DNA of 56,435 bases from positions 1 to 56,435 of the forward strand of contig NZ_AKIZ01000006.1 in NCBI RefSeq assembly GCF_000282595.1, given 5' to 3'. The notes under the pieces were generated by a model. It was not told the origin of the DNA. It was given only the letters and a program-made list of their open reading frames with translations, and did no database searches. Position numbers and translations under genes: made by a program. The DNA comes from Phyllobacterium sp. YR531. GTDB lineage: Bacteria > Pseudomonadota > Alphaproteobacteria > Rhizobiales > Rhizobiaceae. Positions 44,352-54,438 of the stretch are shown here, one piece after another (the first letter of the stretch is position 1; each line of letters begins with the position of its first letter).

Positions 44352-45089
44352 TCAGGTCTGGATTATCTCAAGAAAACTTGCCCTTGCGATAGCCTGATAG
44401 ATCGTCGCGGCATTAAGTTTGCGTTTGGCTGATCTGAGGTAAAGACGCACCGCACTTTCCGAAATCTGCAATCTCGGAGCAATGCGCTTTGGGACGAGAC
44501 CGCGCGCCAGGAGTTGAAGACATTCCTGTTCCCGTCTGGATAGTTTCTGGTAGTCGCTGGTTTCCCGCAGCTCCGTCACGGAAAGCACTTTCTCGTGCAG
44601 ATATTGGGAAAGAACCTGAATATCTTGGTTGCTCCACATGCGTAATTTTCGCCACTCGGGCCTCGACAGGTTCGACGTTGCGGAAAAGAGACTGCGTTCG
44701 CCGCCCGGACCTCTGATCGGAACCGTCACGCCATGCCTGCCGATATCGAATGAATTCGCCTCTTTGAAAAAGTCCCGAACCCTTGAAGATCGTCGATCAA
44801 GATTTGACCAATCGACCGGGAGGAAGCCGGTGCGGCTAAGTTCGATAATCGGGTCGATCTCGAAATAGTTGTTGCGAAGATAAAGAGAGGTCCATTCGTC
44901 TGGATATGTTGTGCAGCAGAAGGGGTAGCTGTCTGCCCGGTTTGCGGGGCGGACCACCAAAAAGACCAGGTGAGTAAATCGGTAACGGTCTCGCATATTA
45001 GCAATGGCGACATTCAAATCCGTTTTGCTGCTTACCCTTTGCAACATCGCCAACGACCATGACAGTGGCGACTGTTGTTTATTTTCCAT
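44352..45089 (-). CDS. LuxR family acyl-homoserine-lactone receptor without LuxI
   Basis: The 245-residue protein has an N-terminal autoinducer-binding domain retaining Trp66, Tyr70, Asp79, Pro80, Trp94 and Gly120, the six residues conserved in true AHL receptors, with TraR-like spacing. A C-terminal LuxR helix-turn-helix (LSRREQECLQLLARGLVPKR onward, about 183-240) follows. The start at 45089 has a GAAAGGA ribosome site, better than the ATG at 45167. It is 122 bp downstream of traH on the same strand, and 213 bp upstream of the methyltransferase-like gene. It is clearly different from the TraR at 15.1 kb. No synthase gene is in the window, so it is a solo as far as can be seen. Confidence 0.88.
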   Translation of the reverse strand: MENKQQSPLSWSLAMLQRVSSKTDLNVAIANMRDRYRFTHLVFLVVRPANRADSYPFCCTTYPDEWTSLYLRNNYFEIDPIIELSRTGFLPVDWSNLDRRSSRVRDFFKEANSFDIGRHGVTVPIRGPGGERSLFSATSNLSRPEWRKLRMWSNQDIQVLSQYLHEKVLSVTELRETSDYQKLSRREQECLQLLARGLVPKRIAPRLQISESAVRLYLRSAKRKLNAATIYQAIARASFLEIIQT

Positions 45090-45211
45090 TGAATTCCTTT
45101 CGAAAAGTGTGCCGAAATTACAGGTTTTCTTATGTTCGAGGATCTGCTGTACTCGCTTGGTATTCACTGTTGAACGATCGCGGTTTCACCGTGACCCCGT
45201 GGGGATGCAGT

Positions 45212-45823
45212 CTATTTCGTACCGCCGATTCCGGAGAGATCGACGCGCATCGCTGCCTTGTTAGGGTCGTTCCCGGCGTCGACGTCTGTGCGTGCACTAT
45301 CCCGCCGCTGACCGCTTGTATCCTCCCCAGGCACGCTCGCAGTCTCCTCTTCTTTCGGCATGGCCAGCTTGACCTCGCCCGGATCTGCCGCACGGAAGAC
45401 GGCCGTCCCCTCGAAATAACCGGTCTGCCATGCGATGATCGCGTCCTCGAACGCCTCTTCGACGGGATTGCCGTACCATTTGGTGACGATGCGGTAGACC
45501 TTGGCGAATAGCGTCGTTCCCATGCGGATATTCGCGCAGCTATCGACCAGATCGGGCTTGATTTCGGCGGCCCCCTTCACTCCAAGACCTGCTGGAAATT
45601 GTGTGATGCCGACCCGGACGACGGCGGCGTTCCCCACATAATGCCGGATCAGTTCCATCGCCTCGTCCGGTGTGGCCGGTTTTGGAACGAGAATGACGCG
45701 GTCGCCAGATCGGACCGTGACCGCAAGCGGATCGGAAGATCCGGCCCGCGCGATAAAGCGTTCCATGATCGCGGGTTTTAGCGACGGATCGCCACACTGC
45801 TGAATAAGGGCTGCGTCGACCAT
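45212..45823 (-). CDS. traH: Conjugal transfer protein TraH
   Basis: The 203-residue protein is recognised by position and by resemblance to TraH of Ti-type transfer regions: last gene of traA-F-B-H. Features are SGDRVILVPKPATPDEAMEL, AAVVRVGITQFPAGLGVKGA and CANIRMGTTLFAKVYRIVTK, followed by an acidic disordered tail. Its biochemical role is not established. An AAGAGGAGAA ribosome site precedes the ATG, 18 bp after the traB stop. Confidence 0.8.
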   Translation of the reverse strand: MVDAALIQQCGDPSLKPAIMERFIARAGSSDPLAVTVRSGDRVILVPKPATPDEAMELIRHYVGNAAVVRVGITQFPAGLGVKGAAEIKPDLVDSCANIRMGTTLFAKVYRIVTKWYGNPVEEAFEDAIIAWQTGYFEGTAVFRAADPGEVKLAMPKEEETASVPGEDTSGQRRDSARTDVDAGNDPNKAAMRVDLSGIGGTK

Positions 45824-45841
45824 CGCGATATTCTCCTCTTT

Positions 45842-47044
45842 CTACATGTTGAATGCGGTGACGATGCGAATACCGAACAGCCGCGCCCAGGCGCTCGTGC
45901 TAGCCCGCTGGATGGCGACGATCGAAGTGCCGGCGGTCCACCAGCCATTTCCAGTTGCCATGATGAAGTCGGGCGCGTGCAGCATCGACTGGATGATGGG
46001 CCAGACAATGAGCTGCTCATAACAGATCAGCGGCGCGATCTTCTTGTCCTCCAGCTCCACCATCGGATTGGCGAAAAAATGCGCGCGTGCACCTCCGCCC
46101 TGCCCTGTCCAAGCGATCCAGGGCTGCCACATGGAGACAGGCACCGGCATCCGTTCCCGGTAGAGGACGCGAGCCTCTGCACCGGACATCGCGACCATCA
46201 CATTGTCATAGCCTTCCTGATTCACGATCGCCGCACCGGCGATCACGGTGACGTCGATGCAATTCAACCCGTCCCGCCAGAGCCGATCGACGGTCGGCGT
46301 CCAGAAGCCAAGCGTACTCTCTGGCAGAACCACAGCGCGAGCGCCGTCATCCGCTGCGGAGCGAACCGTTGCGATCATTTTACGATGCTGGTGGAGCGTG
46401 ACGTCGCGGCCGAGCGTTCGGCCGTGTCGGAGGTCAATGCCGTTCCATCCCTCCGGTAGAATCGGCGGCGTCCACGTTGCGGCGGACCAAAGCCAAAAGG
46501 CGATCATGGCAATGGTGGCAGCCAGCCACCATCGCGTCGTCATGACGGTAAGGCCGGTGGTGGTGACCGCGAGCCCCAACCATCCCCAACCGGGAAACAG
46601 CGCGCCCGCAGCCGTTACCGGATGCGCCCAGCCGACGACACCGAACGGGGGGACTGCCATCAGCACGGCCGCCACTAAATACCGCAGTGCCCTCCCTCTT
46701 CCCGGACGCTTTGTCCAGAGTGCAGCATGCACGATAACGAAAGAGTATGAAGCTACGATCCAGAGCAGAAATCCCGGCCAGAGATCGGCGGCGTAGAAAT
46801 TCGCGACGCCCTGCGGCAGGCCGCGTGACGCTGACAGAAAATATCCCGCCGACACAAGGCCGGCGATCAAGCGTGATCGCGCATGCGCCCAGAATGCGGG
46901 AAACAGGAGCGCAGCCGGAAGGGCAAGAACATAGCCGCTCCAGCCGCCCGCTCCGATGACGATCGACGCGGCAACGAGGATCGCGTCATGAAGACGATCA
47001 GGGATCGAGGACAAGGACCGGGCGGGCAAAACCAAGCAGGCCAT
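45842..47044 (-). CDS. traB: Conjugal transfer protein TraB
   Basis: The roughly 400-residue membrane protein has several N-terminal hydrophobic segments ([20 protein letters not shown] onward, through [20 protein letters not shown] and FWLWSAATW). A C-terminal nitrilase/CN-hydrolase-like domain follows ([34 protein letters not shown]), giving the overall plan of an apolipoprotein N-acyltransferase. In Ti-type plasmids TraB boosts transfer, mechanism unclear. The frame extends upstream to 47233 inside traF; I take the ATG at 47044 because translation probably restarts there, but 47077 is possible. Confidence 0.8.
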   Translation of the reverse strand: MACLVLPARSLSSIPDRLHDAILVAASIVIGAGGWSGYVLALPAALLFPAFWAHARSRLIAGLVSAGYFLSASRGLPQGVANFYAADLWPGFLLWIVASYSFVIVHAALWTKRPGRGRALRYLVAAVLMAVPPFGVVGWAHPVTAAGALFPGWGWLGLAVTTTGLTVMTTRWWLAATIAMIAFWLWSAATWTPPILPEGWNGIDLRHGRTLGRDVTLHQHRKMIATVRSAADDGARAVVLPESTLGFWTPTVDRLWRDGLNCIDVTVIAGAAIVNQEGYDNVMVAMSGAEARVLYRERMPVPVSMWQPWIAWTGQGGGARAHFFANPMVELEDKKIAPLICYEQLIVWPIIQSMLHAPDFIMATGNGWWTAGTSIVAIQRASTSAWARLFGIRIVTAFNM

Positions 47045-47528
47045 CGACCGGCACCGGCCCGAAATATCGTGAGTCATAGGAGCTCGCAAAGGATGAGTGG
47101 AGAAAGACAAATCCGGACGGAACGACACCGCCCGGAAACGGTGTGACCGCCCGACCCTCGCCATCGTTCTTTCGGACGGTCGAGTTAACCAGAGGAGTGC
47201 CATCGATAGTAACGTCGGCGCCAACCTCGACATGCTGACCGGAGTGAGCGACGACCCTCTTGATCAGCGGCGCGAAGCCCCCTGGGCACAGGCCGCGCCT
47301 GAGATAGCCGCGCTCGAGCGCGTTCTGGAAGAATGCATTCACGGGCGGGCAGGCGAATACCAGATCGCCGTTCTCAACCGGCCGGTTCATTGTGACTATG
47401 CGCCACAGTCCGAGCGGTTCGCTCGGGGTTATGTTGACCCGAAATCCACCAAACCAGGCTGCACCAGCGGCCACCGAGAGGCCGAGGGCGGCGATACCGA
47501 TGAAGGTGATGGTGCACTGTCGTCTCAT
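46998..47528 (-). CDS. traF: TraF, conjugal signal-peptidase-like protease
   Basis: The 176-residue S26-family protease has one N-terminal membrane segment (about 7-30). The catalytic Ser lies in [12 protein letters not shown] and the Lys in [16 protein letters not shown]. TraF proteins process the pilin (TrbC) during assembly of the mating pore, in the inner membrane with the active site outside. The ATG overlaps the traA stop in ATGA and its 3' end overlaps traB. Confidence 0.88.
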   Translation of the reverse strand: MRRQCTITFIGIAALGLSVAAGAAWFGGFRVNITPSEPLGLWRIVTMNRPVENGDLVFACPPVNAFFQNALERGYLRRGLCPGGFAPLIKRVVAHSGQHVEVGADVTIDGTPLVNSTVRKNDGEGRAVTPFPGGVVPSGFVFLHSSFASSYDSRYFGPVPVDGLLGFARPVLVLDP

Positions 47529-50500
47529 TGCTTCGCTACCTGGCTCTGCCGTTGCGACAAGTGCAGTTTCTCGGTCTGCTTCAACGTCTGGGCGGTGCGC
47601 TCATGGGCGGCGAGTTGCTGCACAGTGCGCATCACCGGCCATGCCTTCACAAGTTTCTCGCGTTCCGTGGCAGCAAGCCCCGCCGCCGCCTTGTCGAAGA
47701 TGCTGCCGGAGGGATTGCGCGCTGCGTTCACCAGGAGGGTACGCTCCCCGAACCGTTCCGCCACGGCCTTGCTGACGACGTCGATTTCGGCCTTGATCTC
47801 ACCGTTGCTGATCGCATAGCCGACGGCTGCCGACAGATCGTTGCGGTCTATGGCGTCGCGGACCCGTTCCAGCACTGTTAGAGCCGCCGGCGAGAGTGCC
47901 GGAATGTCGATAGAGAAGCGATGGCGCAGCGTCTGTTCTTCTTTCCTTAACCGCTCTTCCGCCGCCTGGCGCAGATCCACGTAACGTTCGATGCCGCGCT
48001 TCAGCGCCGGCACATTGACCTCAGCGATGCGGCGCGCTTGCCTGTCGGACCTTGAGGCGAGCATGCCCGTCTTGCCGCTGAGCGGTCCGAGGGATGCGGG
48101 TGCGGCGACCAGACGGTCAAGCGTCTCCCTTGCAGCCTGCCGATCGGTGAGGACCGCGTTGAAATCCATTGCCCGGAAAGCGGTTTCGGGATCGGCGAAG
48201 ACATAGCGGAAGCGGATCGAAACCTCCTCCCATTGTTTCTTGACGGCGGGATCGGCCAGAAGTTTCTGCTCCACCGTCTCGTCGAGTGCAGTTGGGTTGA
48301 GAGGGATGCCGGCAACCATGGGCTCGATCTCCTTTCTGGTCTGGGTTTTGCGAATTTCAACAAGGCCAAGCCGTTCACCAACACTGCGCAGGCGCTGGAC
48401 GAAATCGGTCAGTTTCTGCTTCTGACGTACGGTCCATTCGAGGCGGTCATGAAGCAGCGTGCGGGCAACACGAGCGATCTGCAGACCGCGGTTGTCTGCG
48501 AAACGGAGCGCCTGTCGGTAGAGTTCGTTGCGTTCGTAATCGAGCGTCGTCTCCTTGACTGTACGACGCGACAGGATGGGCACCAGACCGCCGGCTTTCG
48601 CGAATGAACGGGTACCGTAATAAAGTGCCATATCCTCGCGGTGGCGGGTCATCGCTACATAGATCAGGTGACGGTCGAGGGAGAGCGACGCGAGCACTTT
48701 CACGCGGTCGACGGTCGACCCTTGAGACTTGTGGATCGTCGTCGCGTAACCGTGGTCGATAGTGTTGTAGAGACGCTGTTCAATCGTGACCCGTCGGCGC
48801 TGATCGCCTTCCCCAACCTCGGCAACGAGGCAACTGGGTGCAGCCTCGACGACACGGGCGATCATGCCGTTCTTCACGCCGAGCGCGCTGTCGTTTTTCA
48901 GGAAGACAATCTGGTCGCCGGCATCGAAATTGCGGATACCCTCTTCCGTCCTGAAAGCGTATCCTTCTCCGACGATGCCACGTTCGACCAGCTTAGTGCG
49001 TGCCAGCTCGTTCAGCTCGCGCACGTCGCGGCGAAGGTGCGCCAGGATCAACGTGGTCTTCGCCCGATCGTATTCGTCATTCCAGTCGGCAATCAGCCGC
49101 GCCACGGCGCCTGCTTTGAGCTTCTCGCCGATGATGCGACCGTTGCCTTCATATGCCTTGATCGCCTCGGCAACGCGCCCCCGGGCGAGGGCGAGCGAGG
49201 CGGTCCGCATCCATTCCTCACGCTGGCGATAGATGGTCTCGAGCTCGGCGTAACCGATGTGGTTGACGATTGCCCGAAAGGATGCGCCCGCCTCGATCGG
49301 CTGAAGCTGATCGGGATCGCCGACCAGCACGAGTTTGGCCCCAGCCCTGACCACCGCTTCGAGGAAGGCCGTCATCTGCTTCGAGGCCACCATGCCGGCT
49401 TCATCGAGGACGAAAACACTCTTCGCGTCGAGCGTGTTGCGGCCCTCGCGCCAGCGCAGTTCCCACGACGCAAGTGTGCGACTTTCGATCCCGGCTTCCT
49501 TTTCGAGACCCTCGGCCGCCTTGCCGGCAAGCGCACCGCCTAAGACGCGATAACCGGCGGTTTCCCAGGCCTCGCGAGCCGCCTTCATCATTGTGGTCTT
49601 GCCGGCACCAGCGCGACCGACCACAGCGGCGATCCGGGCATTGCCCGTCACATGTTCGATCGCCGTTCTCTGCTCCGGCGAGAGGCCTTCATGGCGTGCG
49701 AATGTCGCTTCGAGAACCTGTTCCTTCAGGCCATGGCTGTCTCGTTCACATAGCCAGATCGAGCGCTTCGCCATCTCGGCTTCGAGCCGAATCAGCTCCC
49801 GCGTCGTATAGCGGGCATGGATACGCTCGCCGGTCGCAAGGTCGATGGCATCGCGATCGATGCGGAGCAATTCCCGGCTCTGGAGAATAGCCGCCATGAC
49901 TCGGCGGAACGTGCCTATATCGTCGATATAGCGGTGCAGGACTTTGGCGATGTCCCGCTCGTCAAAAACGCTCTTTTCATTCGAAAGGAGGTCGAGAATG
50001 ATCCCCGGCCGCTTCATGATCCGGGCAGCGTTTTCTTTTCTTTGGGCGTTATGAAGGTCGATCCTTTCGAGCGATGGCTCCCATCCTTGTGTTTGCGCCT
50101 TGCGCTGGATCGCCTTGGCGCCAACGCCGATATGGGCGGTCGGAATGAGGTCAATCCCCCGTTCCGCATAGGAACGCCCGTCGACACGCATGTCGAAACC
50201 GCGTAGCGCCAGATGCTCGTTCTGCAGGTCGAGCCAGCGGTTTCGCTGCTCCAGGAACTCCTTTTTCTCCCCGGCCCAGAGGCGATACTGGATTTTGCCG
50301 CGCTTGGTGCGCACCGGCTGGCCGTCCTCGCCGATCACGGCAATCTTCTTCGCTCCGAAACCCTTCTCGGTTAAAGGCCTCAGCGTCGTCATAAGATGGA
50401 CGTGGGGATTGCCCGGCTCGTCATGATAGACCCAATCGGCAACCTGTCCGCGGGACAATACCTGCTCGAACACAAACTGACGCATCAGCACAACGTTCTC

Positions 50501-50827
50501 GTCTCTCAACAACTCCACCGGAAGCGCGATGATGAACTCCTTGGCGAACTGGGCATCCTCACGCTTCTCGAAAGCTTCGACGCGGTTCCAGAAGGATTCC
50601 GCCGCTCCAGCAACCGATCGGTCAGCGATCAGTGCCCTCGCCCATTCAGGCGCGTCCGGCGGAAGCAGGAACTCCTCATGGGCGAGATTGCCCTTGTTGG
50701 AATAGTCGACGGTCTGGCCTTCAATATCGTAAGTCATCTTCGCGCAGTGCCGGTAGGCAGCTGACAGCACGGCGCTACGACCGTTGCTGCGTCCGATGAG
50801 CTGGGGCGTGAAATGCGTGATGGCCAA
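47525..50827 (-). CDS. traA: TraA relaxase-helicase
   Basis: The protein of about 1100 residues nicks oriT and unwinds the transferred strand. The N-terminal MobA/MobL relaxase domain begins [20 protein letters not shown] and has the metal-binding cluster [20 protein letters not shown]. The RecD/TraI-like helicase follows, with Walker [14 protein letters not shown] and Walker [17 protein letters not shown], and later helicase motifs ([16 protein letters not shown]). Homologues start MAITHFTP; here the corresponding codon is TTG at 50827 with GGAGA upstream, while an ATG lies at 50863. It is divergent from traC across oriT and is the first gene of the traAFBH operon. Confidence 0.92.
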   Translation of the reverse strand: MAITHFTPQLIGRSNGRSAVLSAAYRHCAKMTYDIEGQTVDYSNKGNLAHEEFLLPPDAPEWARALIADRSVAGAAESFWNRVEAFEKREDAQFAKEFIIALPVELLRDENVVLMRQFVFEQVLSRGQVADWVYHDEPGNPHVHLMTTLRPLTEKGFGAKKIAVIGEDGQPVRTKRGKIQYRLWAGEKKEFLEQRNRWLDLQNEHLALRGFDMRVDGRSYAERGIDLIPTAHIGVGAKAIQRKAQTQGWEPSLERIDLHNAQRKENAARIMKRPGIILDLLSNEKSVFDERDIAKVLHRYIDDIGTFRRVMAAILQSRELLRIDRDAIDLATGERIHARYTTRELIRLEAEMAKRSIWLCERDSHGLKEQVLEATFARHEGLSPEQRTAIEHVTGNARIAAVVGRAGAGKTTMMKAAREAWETAGYRVLGGALAGKAAEGLEKEAGIESRTLASWELRWREGRNTLDAKSVFVLDEAGMVASKQMTAFLEAVVRAGAKLVLVGDPDQLQPIEAGASFRAIVNHIGYAELETIYRQREEWMRTASLALARGRVAEAIKAYEGNGRIIGEKLKAGAVARLIADWNDEYDRAKTTLILAHLRRDVRELNELARTKLVERGIVGEGYAFRTEEGIRNFDAGDQIVFLKNDSALGVKNGMIARVVEAAPSCLVAEVGEGDQRRRVTIEQRLYNTIDHGYATTIHKSQGSTVDRVKVLASLSLDRHLIYVAMTRHREDMALYYGTRSFAKAGGLVPILSRRTVKETTLDYERNELYRQALRFADNRGLQIARVARTLLHDRLEWTVRQKQKLTDFVQRLRSVGERLGLVEIRKTQTRKEIEPMVAGIPLNPTALDETVEQKLLADPAVKKQWEEVSIRFRYVFADPETAFRAMDFNAVLTDRQAARETLDRLVAAPASLGPLSGKTGMLASRSDRQARRIAEVNVPALKRGIERYVDLRQAAEERLRKEEQTLRHRFSIDIPALSPAALTVLERVRDAIDRNDLSAAVGYAISNGEIKAEIDVVSKAVAERFGERTLLVNAARNPSGSIFDKAAAGLAATEREKLVKAWPVMRTVQQLAAHERTAQTLKQTEKLHLSQRQSQVAKQ

Positions 50828-50885
50828 GGCGAAATGGTCTCCAGACGAAAAAACAATCACCATGTTCGGCTGGAGTCCGGTTGGG

Positions 50886-50930
50886 CCGGCGCAAGGCGTC
50901 GCGACAGCGACGTATTACTGCGCCCTTGGA
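50886..50930. other. oriT of the Ti/RSF1010 type
   Basis: Between traA and traC lies the inverted repeat CGTCGC (50897-50902) / GCGACG (50907-50912) followed by TATTACTGCGCCCTTGG, ending at 50929. This is the nick region shared by Ti-type and RSF1010-family origins, with cleavage expected within TGCG/CCCT (50919-50926). Position relative to traA and traC is the same as in Ti plasmids. The exact nick site is inferred from the family. Confidence 0.85.
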
Positions 50931-50968
50931 ACCGCTCCTTCGGAACGGCCGGGATGATCTCTCAAAGC

Positions 50969-51016
50969 GTCGGCTTTGCCGACTGTAGAATAAACGGGGA
51001 TGCGCTTTGCGCCTCC
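50969..51016. promoter_or_regulatory. Two palindromes in the traC promoter region
   Basis: GTCGGC-TTT-GCCGAC (50969-50983) is a perfect 6-bp dyad, and GGATGCGC-TTT-GCGCCTCC (50998-51016) an imperfect one (7 of 8 pairs), 57-104 bp before traC. In Ti plasmids the traA-traC interval holds an 18-bp tra box; no exact match is present here, and the second dyad is the nearest candidate. Its GC-rich core makes this uncertain. Confidence 0.35.
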
Positions 51017-51072
51017 GTGGTGAATCCTTGGGCTCCAAGCATCGCTTTGTCACCCAAGGAGATCCATCCGGA

Positions 51073-51369
51073 ATGAAAAAACCATCCTCGAAGATCAGAG
51101 AAGAAATCGCTCGCCTGCAGGACCAGTTGAAGCAGGCGGAGACGCGCGAGGCGGAACGCATCGGCCGGATCGCGCTAAAGGCGGGCCTCGGTGAGATCGA
51201 GATTGATGAACCGGAGCTGCAGGCAGCCTTTGAGGAGGTCGCCACACGATTTCGCGGAGGCAAGGCCGGTTCGACCGGAGGGAAGAAACCGGCAGGCCGA
51301 AGCCCCGCAAGCACCTTACCGCCGACGATCCCGTCTGGCACGGTTCAAGGCAGCGCTGGCGAGGCTTGA
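51073..51369 (+). CDS. traC: Conjugal transfer protein TraC
   Basis: The 98-residue protein begins [20 protein letters not shown], a predicted coiled coil, then [20 protein letters not shown], and a Gly/Pro/Ser-rich tail. It matches TraC of Ti-type systems, which acts in or near the relaxosome. An AAGGAG ribosome site lies 12 nt upstream. It is the first gene of traCDG and is 4 bp from traD. Confidence 0.88.
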   Translation: MKKPSSKIREEIARLQDQLKQAETREAERIGRIALKAGLGEIEIDEPELQAAFEEVATRFRGGKAGSTGGKKPAGRSPASTLPPTIPSGTVQGSAGEA

Positions 51370-51373
51370 GCGG

Positions 51374-51589
51374 ATGAAGCGTTCTACTACATCCGCGGCT
51401 CGAAAAAAGGATACCCGCGAGAAAATCGAGCTCGGCGGTCTGATCGTGAAGGCCGGAATGCGCTACGAGAAACGCGCGCTCTTGCTCGGTCTGCTGATCG
51501 ACGCCAGCCAACGTCTTCGCTTCAATGAACGAGAGCGCGTCCGCCTGACGGAGATCGGCACGGAGGCGTTCGGCTATGACGGTGAATAG
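51374..51589 (+). CDS. traD: Conjugal transfer protein TraD
   Basis: The 71-residue protein equals the usual Ti-type TraD length. It is basic at the N-terminus ([20 protein letters not shown]) then helical ([20 protein letters not shown]), a plan suggesting a small DNA-binding relaxosome factor. It starts 4 bp after traC and overlaps traG by 14 bp. Confidence 0.88.
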   Translation: MKRSTTSAARKKDTREKIELGGLIVKAGMRYEKRALLLGLLIDASQRLRFNERERVRLTEIGTEAFGYDGE

Positions 51590-53513
51590 GCTTCTGCTCG
51601 CAGCAATTCCCGCAGCGCTGATGTTCACGGCGATATTCGTAGTGGCAGGAATCGAGCATTGGCTGGCCGCATTCGGAAAATCCGATCAGGCGCGCATGAT
51701 GCTCGGCCGTACCGGCCTTGCCTTACCCTATGCAACGGCTGGCGCGATCGGGACCATCTTTCTGTTTGCAGCCAATGGCGCAGCGAACATCAAGGCGGCC
51801 GGATGGAGTGTTGCAGGTGGAAGCTTTACGACGGTTCTCGTCGCCGCGCTCCGCGAAAGCTTCCGTCTTGTCGATCTGTCCAATAGTGTGCCACCGGGTC
51901 AATCGGTCCTCGCCTATGCGGATCCGTCGATCATCCTCGGGGCGTGCGCTGCGCTGTTTGCCGGTATCTTCGCATTACGGGTCTCGATGAAGGGTAATGC
52001 CGCTTTCGCCAAACCCGCGCCGCGCCGCATCAGGGGGAAGCGCGCCATCCATGGCGAGACCGAATGGATGAGTATGACGGGGGCGGCAAAGCTGTTTCCA
52101 GAGGCGGGCGGCATCGTCATCGGCGAGCGTTACCGCGTCGACCGCGACAGCGTGGCAGGCGTCGCGTTTCGGGCGGATACGCGCGAAACATGGGGTGCTG
52201 GTGGCAAGGCACCGCTGCTTTGCTTCGATGCAACATTCGGTTCGACGCATGGCGTCGTATTCGCGGGATCGGGCGGTTTCAAGACGACATCCGTCACCAT
52301 TCCGACAGCGCTTAAATGGGGTGGTGGCCTCGTCGTGCTTGATCCGTCAAGCGAGGTCGCGCCGATGGTGATCGAGCACCGGCGCAAGGCCGGTCGAAAC
52401 GTCATCGTGCTTGATCCGGGCAATCCTGAAACCGGCTTCAATGGGCTCGATTGGATCGGTCGGTTCGGCAGTTCGAAAGAAGAGGACATCGTCGCCGTAG
52501 CAACCTGGGTGATGACGGACAATCCGAGGCAAGCACCTGCCCGTGATGATTTTTTTCGCGCATCCGCCATGCAACTCCTTATCGCCCTCATCGCCGACGT
52601 TTGCCTGTCCGGTCACACGGAAAAGAAGGACCAAACGCTGCGGCGGGTTCGCGCCAATCTGTCCGAACCCGAACCGAAGTTACGCGAGAGACTGACGCGT
52701 ATCTATGACCAGTCGGCCTCAGATTTTGTCAAGGAAAACGTATCCCCCTTCATCGCCATGACGCCCGAGACATTTTCGGGTGTTTACGCCAATGCGGTGA
52801 AGGAGACCCACTGGCTGAGCTATCCGAATTATGCCGCTCTCGTATCGGGAAGCGCATTCTCAACGGACGACCTCGCCGCTGGCGAGACGGACATTTTCAT
52901 CGCGCTCGATCTCAAGGTGCTCGAGGCGCATCCCGGACTTGCCCGCGTGGTGATCGGCTCATTTCTGAACGCGATCTATAACCGCAAAGGCAACATGAGC
53001 GGGAGAACCCTGTTTCTCCTCGATGAGGTGGCCCGCCTCGGTTATCTGCGTGTCCTTGAAACCGCGCGCGATGCTGGACGCAAATACGGCATCACACTCA
53101 CCTTGCTATTCCAGTCCATCGGACAGATGCGCGAAGCCTATGGCGGCCGTGACGCGACATCGAAATGGTTCGAGTCGGCATCGTGGATCAGCTTCAGCGC
53201 CATCAATGACCCGGACACCGCCGACTACATATCGAAGCGATGCGGCGACACGACGGTCGAGGTCGACCAGTTGAGCCGATCGACGCAGATGTCCGGCTCC
53301 TCGCGCACACGCTCCAAGCAGCTTGCGAGTCGCCGGCTGATCCTGCCGCAGGAGGTCATGCGTATGCGCGCCGACGAACAGATCGTGTTCACTGCCGGCA
53401 ACGCACCGCTCAGGTGCGGCCGCGCCGTCTGGTTCCGGCGTGAGGATATGAAATCGGTTGTCGGCCGAGAGAGGCTTTTCACAGGGCGAGATATCAGCGC
53501 GGTGAATCGATAG
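51576..53513 (+). CDS. traG: TraG, VirD4-type coupling protein
   Basis: The 645-residue coupling ATPase connects the relaxosome to the mating channel. Membrane segments lie near residues 5-25, 50-67 and 118-136, followed by a cytoplasmic domain with Walker [10 protein letters not shown] (230-238) and Walker [12 protein letters not shown] (about 479-489). The terminal GRDISAVN is also like homologues. The mating-channel (trb) genes themselves are not in the window, so transfer depends on genes elsewhere. Confidence 0.93.
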   Translation: MTVNRLLLAAIPAALMFTAIFVVAGIEHWLAAFGKSDQARMMLGRTGLALPYATAGAIGTIFLFAANGAANIKAAGWSVAGGSFTTVLVAALRESFRLVDLSNSVPPGQSVLAYADPSIILGACAALFAGIFALRVSMKGNAAFAKPAPRRIRGKRAIHGETEWMSMTGAAKLFPEAGGIVIGERYRVDRDSVAGVAFRADTRETWGAGGKAPLLCFDATFGSTHGVVFAGSGGFKTTSVTIPTALKWGGGLVVLDPSSEVAPMVIEHRRKAGRNVIVLDPGNPETGFNGLDWIGRFGSSKEEDIVAVATWVMTDNPRQAPARDDFFRASAMQLLIALIADVCLSGHTEKKDQTLRRVRANLSEPEPKLRERLTRIYDQSASDFVKENVSPFIAMTPETFSGVYANAVKETHWLSYPNYAALVSGSAFSTDDLAAGETDIFIALDLKVLEAHPGLARVVIGSFLNAIYNRKGNMSGRTLFLLDEVARLGYLRVLETARDAGRKYGITLTLLFQSIGQMREAYGGRDATSKWFESASWISFSAINDPDTADYISKRCGDTTVEVDQLSRSTQMSGSSRTRSKQLASRRLILPQEVMRMRADEQIVFTAGNAPLRCGRAVWFRREDMKSVVGRERLFTGRDISAVNR

Positions 53514-53574
53514 CGCCTGATCGATTCATAAAAGTCGTTGGACGCGGCTTCCGAAGGAAGCGAGACTCGTCCTC

Positions 53575-53838
53575 ATGTCTGACGAAACTGTCCGTCCTGT
53601 CCACCTTCGCCGCATCGATCCCACACACAACATGCGGCGCTTCTACACCTTGTCGATCCAGCCAACACTATTTGGCGGCGCCTCGCTCGTTCGCAACTGG
53701 GGACGCATCGGCGCGAAAGGGCAATCGATGATGGTGACCTTCGACGAATCCGCTGACGCGGGTCACGCGCTGATCCAGCTTGAGCGAGCTAAAAGGAAAC
53801 GCGGGTACTGCGATGCTGGTGTTCGGCGACGGAAGTAA
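53575..53838 (+). CDS. WGR domain protein
   Basis: The 87-residue protein is one WGR domain: RRFYTLSIQPTLFGGASLVR followed by NWGRIGAKGQSMMVTFDESA, with the diagnostic WGR at about residues 42-44. WGR domains bind nucleic acid ends, as in PARP enzymes; single-domain versions are common next to traG on rhizobial plasmids. It lies 61 bp after traG on the same strand, and its role is unknown. Confidence 0.85.
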   Translation: MSDETVRPVHLRRIDPTHNMRRFYTLSIQPTLFGGASLVRNWGRIGAKGQSMMVTFDESADAGHALIQLERAKRKRGYCDAGVRRRK

Positions 53839-53878
53839 CGTTGGGCGGCTGCCAACGCCCTTATATGTCGACGCCGAA

Positions 53879-54099
53879 TTAGTTCACACGAGCCACATCC
53901 TCGAGCGGCACCACCTCGTAGTCGTCGAACATGACGCCGTAGTCATCCTCCAGACGTCATCAAGGATAAGTCCAGTTCCGTCCGGCCAGATGACGATATC
54001 GTCATGATGCAGGTGATTTGCGCTTGGGCAGCCGATGTTCGTTATCCCGGTCTCCACTTGATCGTGGCCGTTCTCTGATAAAGTCGCTGCGGGCCCCAC
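53879..54099 (-). pseudogene. Frameshifted small plasmid gene
   Basis: On the minus strand one frame reads HHDDIVIWPDGTG and then turns into Ser/Thr/Arg-rich nonsense near 53960. The +1 frame from there reads EDDYGVMFDDYEVVPLEDVA to a stop at 53879. The joined sequence looks like a normal acidic protein, so a single frameshift has probably inactivated it. The family is not identified. A sequencing error would explain it equally well. Confidence 0.45.
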
Positions 54100-54116
54100 C
54101 TTCGCTGGCGGGGCCC
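54091..54116 (-). terminator. Hairpin downstream of the DUF736 gene
   Basis: GGGCCCC (54091-54097) and GGGGCCC (54110-54116) form a strong GC stem with a 12-nt loop, 14 bp past the DUF736 stop. There is no T-run, so termination would be imperfect. Confidence 0.4.
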
Positions 54117-54129
54117 TCGGAGCGATGGC

Positions 54130-54438
54130 TCAGTCCCGGTTTGGCCGGGACCAGATGAGCTGCAGGCCTTCCTCGCCTTCCACCTCGATCAGAGTGGCGT
54201 AGATTGGAGCGGGAAAGCTAGGGTCGTCCAGCTTGACCGAGAGGTAGTCGCGGCCCTCGTTAGAGACTTTCTGCCAGGCGGCCCCCAGTTCGACACTACC
54301 CGAGTAGATGCGGAAATGGGGACCCTTGTCGGAGGGGTTCTCGACGCGGGCCAGCTTGGCCTTGACGTTGAGGTTCAGAGTCTTGATGGCGCCGGAAAAG
54401 CCGTTGCCCATAGAGGTGAAGGTGCCGATGGTAGCCAT
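54130..54438 (-). CDS. DUF736 family protein
   Basis: The 102-residue protein matches DUF736: [20 protein letters not shown] at the start, then [40 protein letters not shown] and an IWSRP ending. The family is abundant on alphaproteobacterial plasmids and ICEs and has no established function. The ATG at 54438 is taken since it has AAGGGA upstream and fits homologues; 54447 is possible. Confidence 0.85.
   Translation of the reverse strand: MATIGTFTSMGNGFSGAIKTLNLNVKAKLARVENPSDKGPHFRIYSGSVELGAAWQKVSNEGRDYLSVKLDDPSFPAPIYATLIEVEGEEGLQLIWSRPNRD

Noticed and set aside
48641-49543. A 300-codon plus-strand frame within traA
   Set aside because: It is antisense to the TraA helicase motifs and has no independent support.
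51021-51060. CCTTGGG/CCCAAGG inverted repeat before traC as a tra box
   Set aside because: The arms are 18 bp apart, too far for a LuxR-type site, and the right arm is part of the ribosome binding site, so it is more likely a leader hairpin.
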